From: Nocardioides sp. L-11A
Lineage (GTDB): Bacteria; Actinomycetota; Actinomycetes; Propionibacteriales; Nocardioidaceae
Length of the DNA: 64,000 nucleotides
NCBI GenBank assembly: GCA_029961745.1
Contig: CP124680.1
Location: forward strand, 2,542,001-2,606,000
Reading direction: 5' to 3'
A program made the translations under genes and the position numbers. The notes beneath the pieces were generated by a model. The model ran no database searches. It was not told where the DNA came from and saw only the letters and a list, made by a program, of their open reading frames with translations. Below, in pieces: positions 59,748 through 64,000 of the stretch (position 1 is its first letter; every line of letters begins with the position of its first letter).

Positions 59748-60569
59748 TCAGCTACCGCCGTCGAGCCGGTCCCCGAAGTCCATCCAGTGCGAGGTCGCCA
59801 ACCATCCGGCATCGACGGGGATACTCGTACCGGTCACTGCGCTGGCGTCATCGCTCATCAGGAACGCAACGACGGCAGCGACCTCGGCCGGGTCGACGAG
59901 CCGCTGCAGAGCGGCTGCGCTCTCCATCGACGTGGCGTCTCGGGCGCCGACCTTGATCTTCGCCGCCAGCGCCGGAGTGAGGGTGAACCCCGGTGCTACC
60001 GCGTTGACCCGGATCCCGCGGCGCCCGAGCTCTCCCGCTGCGAGCCGGGTGGCGGCATCGAGCGCTGCCTTCACCGGGGCGTAGGCATGCAGGGGGAGCG
60101 GCCGGTGGGCGTTGATGGACGTGATGTTGACGATGGAGCCACCGCCGCGCATCAGGCGCGCGAACTCGACCATGCAACGGTGCGCGCCGAGATAGTTCAC
60201 TGACCAGATCCGCTCGACGAGCGCCGGGTCGACCGCGTCGAGCGCGGTGACATCTTGCAGCAGACCCGCGACGTTCACCAGGCCCGCCACGCCTCGCTCC
60301 TCTTCGGCCAGTCGCGTGGCCACGCGACGTACGGCTTCGGGATCGGCAACGTCCAGCTGCGTGCTCTCCAGGCCCGGCCGGGGCGAGTTCGGGCGGGGAG
60401 GATCTGCGACATCGCCGGCGAGCACGTTCCACCCGTCGTCCAGGAGCCGCTCGACGACGGCGAGTCCGATGCCGCCGGTGCCGCCGGTCACGACCACCAC
60501 GTCACCGTCGGTACGACGGGCCCTCTGGCCACAGCCGAGCAACCCTGCCGGATGAGGTCGAGGTGTCAT
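59748..60569 (-). CDS. Short-chain dehydrogenase/reductase (SDR)
   Basis: A 273-aa classical SDR. The NAD motif is VVTGGTGGIGLAVVERLL, the Ser is in NITSINAHRPLPLHAYAPVKAAL with the Y-x-x-x-K as YAPVK, and RVNAVAPGFTLTPAL follows. Reaction direction and substrate are unknown. Start at the ATG 60569, which overlaps the CoA ligase stop by 4 nt. It is the last gene of the leftward operon, stopping 36 nt from the RpiR gene. Confidence 0.86.
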   Translation of the reverse strand: MTPRPHPAGLLGCGQRARRTDGDVVVVTGGTGGIGLAVVERLLDDGWNVLAGDVADPPRPNSPRPGLESTQLDVADPEAVRRVATRLAEEERGVAGLVNVAGLLQDVTALDAVDPALVERIWSVNYLGAHRCMVEFARLMRGGGSIVNITSINAHRPLPLHAYAPVKAALDAATRLAAGELGRRGIRVNAVAPGFTLTPALAAKIKVGARDATSMESAAALQRLVDPAEVAAVVAFLMSDDASAVTGTSIPVDAGWLATSHWMDFGDRLDGGS

Positions 60570-62119
60570 GGGGCACCGACCTCGAACCGCCGTACCTTGC
60601 CGACGCTGGTGCGCGGAAGATCGGTGATGTGGTGCCACTCGCGCGGACGTGCCGCGGCGGTCAGGTTGCGCGCGGCCCAGGCGTCCAGTTCATCGGGGTC
60701 GGGTGGGCGAGCCGGATCGCGAGGCACGACGTAGGCGACCGTGACGTGGTCACGCACGGGGTCGGGGCGCGCCACGACCGCTGCCTCGAGAACGCCAGGC
60801 GCTTGGGCGACCGCCGCTTCGGTCTCGCTCAGGCTCACGTTCTCACCCCCCACCTTGACCACGTCATCGACCCGTCCGAGGAATCGGAGCTGTCCGTCGG
60901 CCCGCACCGCCACCACATCGCCGGTGGAGAACCAGCACCGGTGCCCTTGCTCCGGCGTCAACACTCGTTCGGTTGTCGCAGGGTCGTCCAGGTACCGCGC
61001 GAAGAGGTCCTGTCCGGGCGTGCCGAGAACGGATAGCTCACCGGTGGCGCCGACCGCCGCGTCATGCAGCCCGACGCCGTCGATCCGGACGGAACGACCT
61101 TCGACCGGTCGACCGATGACGTCGTAGGTGGCTGGTTCACTGCTGTCGATGGTGACGACCGCGACTGTTTCGGTCATGCCGTACAGCTGACGTGGCCGGC
61201 AGCCGACCAGCGTCGCAAAGTCCTCGTAGTGACGGCTTCCGAGGCTCTGGGCGAACCAGACGTGCTCCAGGGTGAGCGGTTGTTCGACAGCCGGGGTTCG
61301 GGCGAGGATCATCCGCATCGGGGCCGCGAACAAGCTCGCGTGCGTCGCTGCGATCGCCCGCGCCTGTGCCACCCACCTCGACGCCGAGAAGGTGGCGGTC
61401 AGGGCAACGCTGGCACCCGCTGCGATGGCCGGCGCGAAACAGTAGTACTGAGCGTTGGCATGGAAGAGCGGCAACGTGACGAACCATCGCGAACGTGGCG
61501 TCGTGCCCGACAGCTCAGCCATCACCGCTGCGACGTGGGCGTAGGAGTGTTGGGTCAACACGACGCCCTTCGGCTGGGCGGTGGTGCCGGACGTGAACAT
61601 CACCGCCAGCCGATCATGCTCGGTACCGCCTCCTGCGCGGTCCACCCGCTGGTCGGTGGCAAGTAGGGCCGACCCGGGGTCGAGGTCGCGCGCGTCCTCG
61701 AAGAGCTCCAGGACGACAAAGACCGAGGTGGCACCCTCGCGGTAGACGTCGGCGCGGCTGGCGGCGCAGATACCGACGACCGGACTGGTCCGCTCACACT
61801 GGTTGCGGATGTCACGGGCCGATGAGGAGGGGTCGACCGGAACGAACCACGCACCGAGCCGGGCGACCGCCAGCCACACGGCGACGAAGCCCGGGCAGTT
61901 GCGTAGTGCGAGGTGGACGCCCGTTCCAGGACCCACACCCGCGGCGCTCAACGTTGCCGCGAGTCGGGCCACGACATCGTCGAAGGCGGCGTATGTCCAC
62001 TGGGTCGTGGTGCCTTTCCCATCGCTGAAGACGAGGAAGGGGCGGTCCCCGGCACGGGCGACGGTCCGGTCCCAGCAGTCGGTGAAGGTGCGGGCACGTT
62101 CGATCTCCGAGCCGCTCAC
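60566..62119 (-). CDS. AMP-forming acyl-CoA ligase (ANL superfamily)
   Basis: A 517-aa acid:CoA ligase. The P-loop is VMFTSGTTAQPKGVVLTQHS, the A5 motif LYGMTETVAVVT, A7 CWFSTGDVVAVRADGQ, and A8 VKVGGENVSLSETE. The A10 lysine lies in LPRTSVGKVRRFEV. It is closest in style to crotonobetaine/carnitine-CoA ligases (CaiC). The GTG at 62119 overlaps the aldolase stop by 4 nt. With an amidohydrolase upstream, a reasonable route is hydrolysis of an amide to a carboxylic acid followed by CoA activation (inference). Confidence 0.87.
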   Translation of the reverse strand: MSGSEIERARTFTDCWDRTVARAGDRPFLVFSDGKGTTTQWTYAAFDDVVARLAATLSAAGVGPGTGVHLALRNCPGFVAVWLAVARLGAWFVPVDPSSSARDIRNQCERTSPVVGICAASRADVYREGATSVFVVLELFEDARDLDPGSALLATDQRVDRAGGGTEHDRLAVMFTSGTTAQPKGVVLTQHSYAHVAAVMAELSGTTPRSRWFVTLPLFHANAQYYCFAPAIAAGASVALTATFSASRWVAQARAIAATHASLFAAPMRMILARTPAVEQPLTLEHVWFAQSLGSRHYEDFATLVGCRPRQLYGMTETVAVVTIDSSEPATYDVIGRPVEGRSVRIDGVGLHDAAVGATGELSVLGTPGQDLFARYLDDPATTERVLTPEQGHRCWFSTGDVVAVRADGQLRFLGRVDDVVKVGGENVSLSETEAAVAQAPGVLEAAVVARPDPVRDHVTVAYVVPRDPARPPDPDELDAWAARNLTAAARPREWHHITDLPRTSVGKVRRFEVGAP

Positions 62120-62907
62120 GAGGCGTACACAGACTCGGCTCGGTCCAGCCGACGCAGCAGCGACGGCCACTCCAGACCTGCCGAGAGCGCTCCGCTCCAC
62201 TGCTGGGCGGTGAGGTCGACAACGGCGTCGTCGGGAATCACGAGTGTCTGGCCAGTGGCCTGGGCCAGCAGTTGGGTGCGAGCCGACTTCTCCAAGTAGT
62301 ACATCTCCACGAACGCCTGGGCGACCGTCCTCCCGACGGTCAACGAGCCGTGGTTGTTGAGGATGAGCACTGCATGGTCGGCGAGGTCTGCGATGAACCG
62401 GAGCCGTTCGTCCTCGCTGAGCGCGATGCCCTCGTAGGCGTGATAGCCGACGCGGCCGTGGAATCGCATGGCGTGCTGCGTCAGCGGGAGCAGTCCGGTG
62501 GCGAGGCAGGACAACGCCATCTGCGCCTCGGTGTGCAGGTGCATGATGCAGCCGGCGTCCTCACGCGCGGAGTGGATCCCGCCGTGGATGACGAAGCCGG
62601 CGTAGTTCGGACGGAAGCCATGGGGGTTGTCACCGATGATGTTGCCGTCGAGGTCGATCTTGATCAGGTTGGACGCGGTGATCTCGTCGAACGCCAGACC
62701 GAGCGGGTTCACCAGGTAGTGGTGGTCGCTGCCCGGCACCCGTGCGGACAGATGGGTGTAGATCAGGTCGTCCCAGCCGAACATCGCGCACAACTGGTAG
62801 GCAGCGGCGAGGTCGGTGCGTACCTGCTGCTCCTCAGCGGTGCGGGGGGTGGTCTCCTGCACCGAGCCGGTGCGCATCTCGAAGGCTTCGTGTACGCCGA
62901 GTGACAT
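62116..62907 (-). CDS. Class II aldolase/adducin family protein
   Basis: A 263-aa class II aldolase-fold protein. The zinc site is HLHTEAQ (two His) plus NNHGSLTVG (third His), and SDHHYLVNPLGLAFDEITAS is the usual substrate-side segment. Such proteins act as aldolases, decarboxylases or dehydratases on hydroxy-acids or sugar phosphates. GGAGAGG lies about 9 nt before the ATG at 62907. The gap to the amidohydrolase gene is only 23 nt, so both are in one operon. Confidence 0.87.
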   Translation of the reverse strand: MSLGVHEAFEMRTGSVQETTPRTAEEQQVRTDLAAAYQLCAMFGWDDLIYTHLSARVPGSDHHYLVNPLGLAFDEITASNLIKIDLDGNIIGDNPHGFRPNYAGFVIHGGIHSAREDAGCIMHLHTEAQMALSCLATGLLPLTQHAMRFHGRVGYHAYEGIALSEDERLRFIADLADHAVLILNNHGSLTVGRTVAQAFVEMYYLEKSARTQLLAQATGQTLVIPDDAVVDLTAQQWSGALSAGLEWPSLLRRLDRAESVYAS

Positions 62908-62930
62908 AGGTGTCTACCTCTCCTAGGGGG

Positions 62931-64000
62931 TTATCGCATCTGCGGGGAGTCGTGCAGTCGATCCAGGGCCGCGGTGGCGAGCACCGCCGCCTGGGCGGCG
63001 AGCACGCTGTCGTCGAAGCGCACATCCGGCGTGTGGACACCGGGAGCTGTCGCAGGATCGAGGTCGGGTGGTGTGGTGGCGACGAACAGCATCGCGCCGG
63101 GCACGCGCTGGAGGATCTTGGAGAAGTCCTCCGATCCCATCAGCGGTTCGTGCGCGGCGTCGACCTTGTCCGGGCCACAGATCGTCCGGGCGGCCGCGAC
63201 GAGTCGGGAGGTCTCGTTCGGATCGTTGACGGTGACCGGATAGCGCTCCACCAGCGTGGTCGCGGCTGCTACCCCGTGCGCGGCCGCCGCAAGACGCACC
63301 GTCTCGACAAGTCCGTCGCGTAGGGAGTCGAGGGACCCGGTGAGGGTGCGGACGGTTCCTCCCAGCCGCGCCACGTCCGGGATGACGTTGATGGCCGAGC
63401 CGGCGTTCATCTGAGTGATCGACACGACCGTCGGCATGAGCGGATCCAAGCGGCGCGGAACGTAGGCGTGGAGGGCGGCCGCGACGTCGACGAGAGCGGC
63501 AACCGGATCGTCGGCCAGGTGCGGCGTCGAACCGTGCCCACCGGACCCCCGGAGCTCCACGTCCAGCTCCGTGAGGCTCGCCAACAACGGTCCTGGTCGA
63601 GTCCACATCGTGCCCGGCTCACCGGCGCCGACGTGGACGGCGTACGCCGCGACCGGATGCCCACCCAGGTGGTCGAACAGGCCGTCGTCGAGCATCACCT
63701 GGGCTCCGTCGTAGCCCTCCTCGCCAGGCTGGAAGACCAGTGCCACCCGGCCGGCCATCGTCTCGCGACGCCGCACGAGGAATCGTGCGGCACCGAGCAG
63801 GCCGGCCATGTGGAGGTCGTGACCGCATGCGTGCATCGCGCCGTTGGTCGCGGCGAAGGGCTCGTCGCTGCGTTCGGAGATCGGGAGCGCGTCCATGTCT
63901 GCGCGCAGCAGCACCGTGGGGCCGGGTTCGGCGCCCTCGATCACGGCGACCACCGAGCTGCAACGGCGTCCGAGCCGGACATCCAACCCGAGCGCGTCGA
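62931..64000 (-). CDS. M20 family amidohydrolase (IAA-amino-acid hydrolase/hippurate hydrolase-like), truncated at window end
   Basis: A metal-dependent amidohydrolase of the M20D group whose N-terminus lies beyond base 64000. The frame stays open to the edge. VLLRADMDALPI and AMHACGHDLHMAGLLGAA contain the metal ligands, FQPGEEGYDGAQVMLDDGLF the catalytic Glu-Glu, and the dimerisation domain (SGGHGSTPHLADDPV) follows, then GSEDFSKILQRVPG. About 356 residues are visible out of the usual 390-420. It would hydrolyse an N-acyl amino acid or aryl-amide. The gene is co-transcribed with the aldolase and CoA ligase. Confidence 0.9.
   Translation of the reverse strand, partial: DALGLDVRLGRRCSSVVAVIEGAEPGPTVLLRADMDALPISERSDEPFAATNGAMHACGHDLHMAGLLGAARFLVRRRETMAGRVALVFQPGEEGYDGAQVMLDDGLFDHLGGHPVAAYAVHVGAGEPGTMWTRPGPLLASLTELDVELRGSGGHGSTPHLADDPVAALVDVAAALHAYVPRRLDPLMPTVVSITQMNAGSAINVIPDVARLGGTVRTLTGSLDSLRDGLVETVRLAAAAHGVAAATTLVERYPVTVNDPNETSRLVAAARTICGPDKVDAAHEPLMGSEDFSKILQRVPGAMLFVATTPPDLDPATAPGVHTPDVRFDDSVLAAQAAVLATAALDRLHDSPQMR

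Overview
The window is very GC-rich, densely packed chromosomal DNA from an actinomycete, most likely a Nocardioides-like member of the Nocardioidaceae. The family assignment is inference. It rests on the GTG/ATG starts, the many 4-nt start/stop overlaps, at least six promoters of the leaderless type (TAnnnT 6-8 nt before the start codon), a mycobacterial-type SOS box, and a 13E12/DUF222 HNH protein. I saw no rRNA, tRNA, insertion sequence or CRISPR array. No gap between genes exceeds about 250 nt.

Layout. 1-11620 (+): the end of an acyl-CoA dehydrogenase gene, then a catabolic run with a YkvI-like membrane protein, a thioesterase, a TetR regulator, two AMP-forming acyl-CoA ligases, a saccharopine-dehydrogenase-like reductase and a complete acyl-CoA carboxylase split into carboxyltransferase, 71-aa biotin carrier and biotin carboxylase. 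11654-15220: a glutathionyl-hydroquinone-reductase-like protein, two small proteins, and a DUF222-HNH gene whose promoter holds a LexA box. 15391-22227 (+): a complete Wadjet (JetABCD / MksFEBG-like) anti-plasmid condensin operon. 22233-23349: two hypotheticals.

23344-33699: polyamine uptake and catabolism. It has a PotABCD-type ABC importer, an aminotransferase, an aminobutyraldehyde-type dehydrogenase, a flavin oxidase, a saccharopine-dehydrogenase-like protein and an Lrp/AsnC regulator. An identical 14-bp sequence lies upstream of lrp and between the aminotransferase and aldehyde dehydrogenase genes. A 22-bp tandem repeat plus a 51-bp inverted repeat separates the aminotransferase from the transporter.

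33659-51484: aromatic catabolism. It has a two-gene indolepyruvate:ferredoxin oxidoreductase, a cyclase-family hydrolase, two flavoproteins and an SDR, then PaaX, a thioesterase, 2-aminobenzoyl-CoA monooxygenase/reductase, its CoA ligase, TesB, a cupin and an FAH-family hydrolase. A RidA protein and an AraC regulator are divergent. The likely theme is tryptophan- or anthranilate-type aromatics via CoA thioesters.

51481-58631: a membrane protein, an unusual DUF429-RelA/SpoT fusion, a DUF488 protein, an acyltransferase, a BBE-like oxidase, a cupin and a solitary phage-like helicase. 58854-64000: an RpiR regulator facing a catabolic operon (SDR, CoA ligase, class II aldolase, M20 amidohydrolase) that runs off the window.
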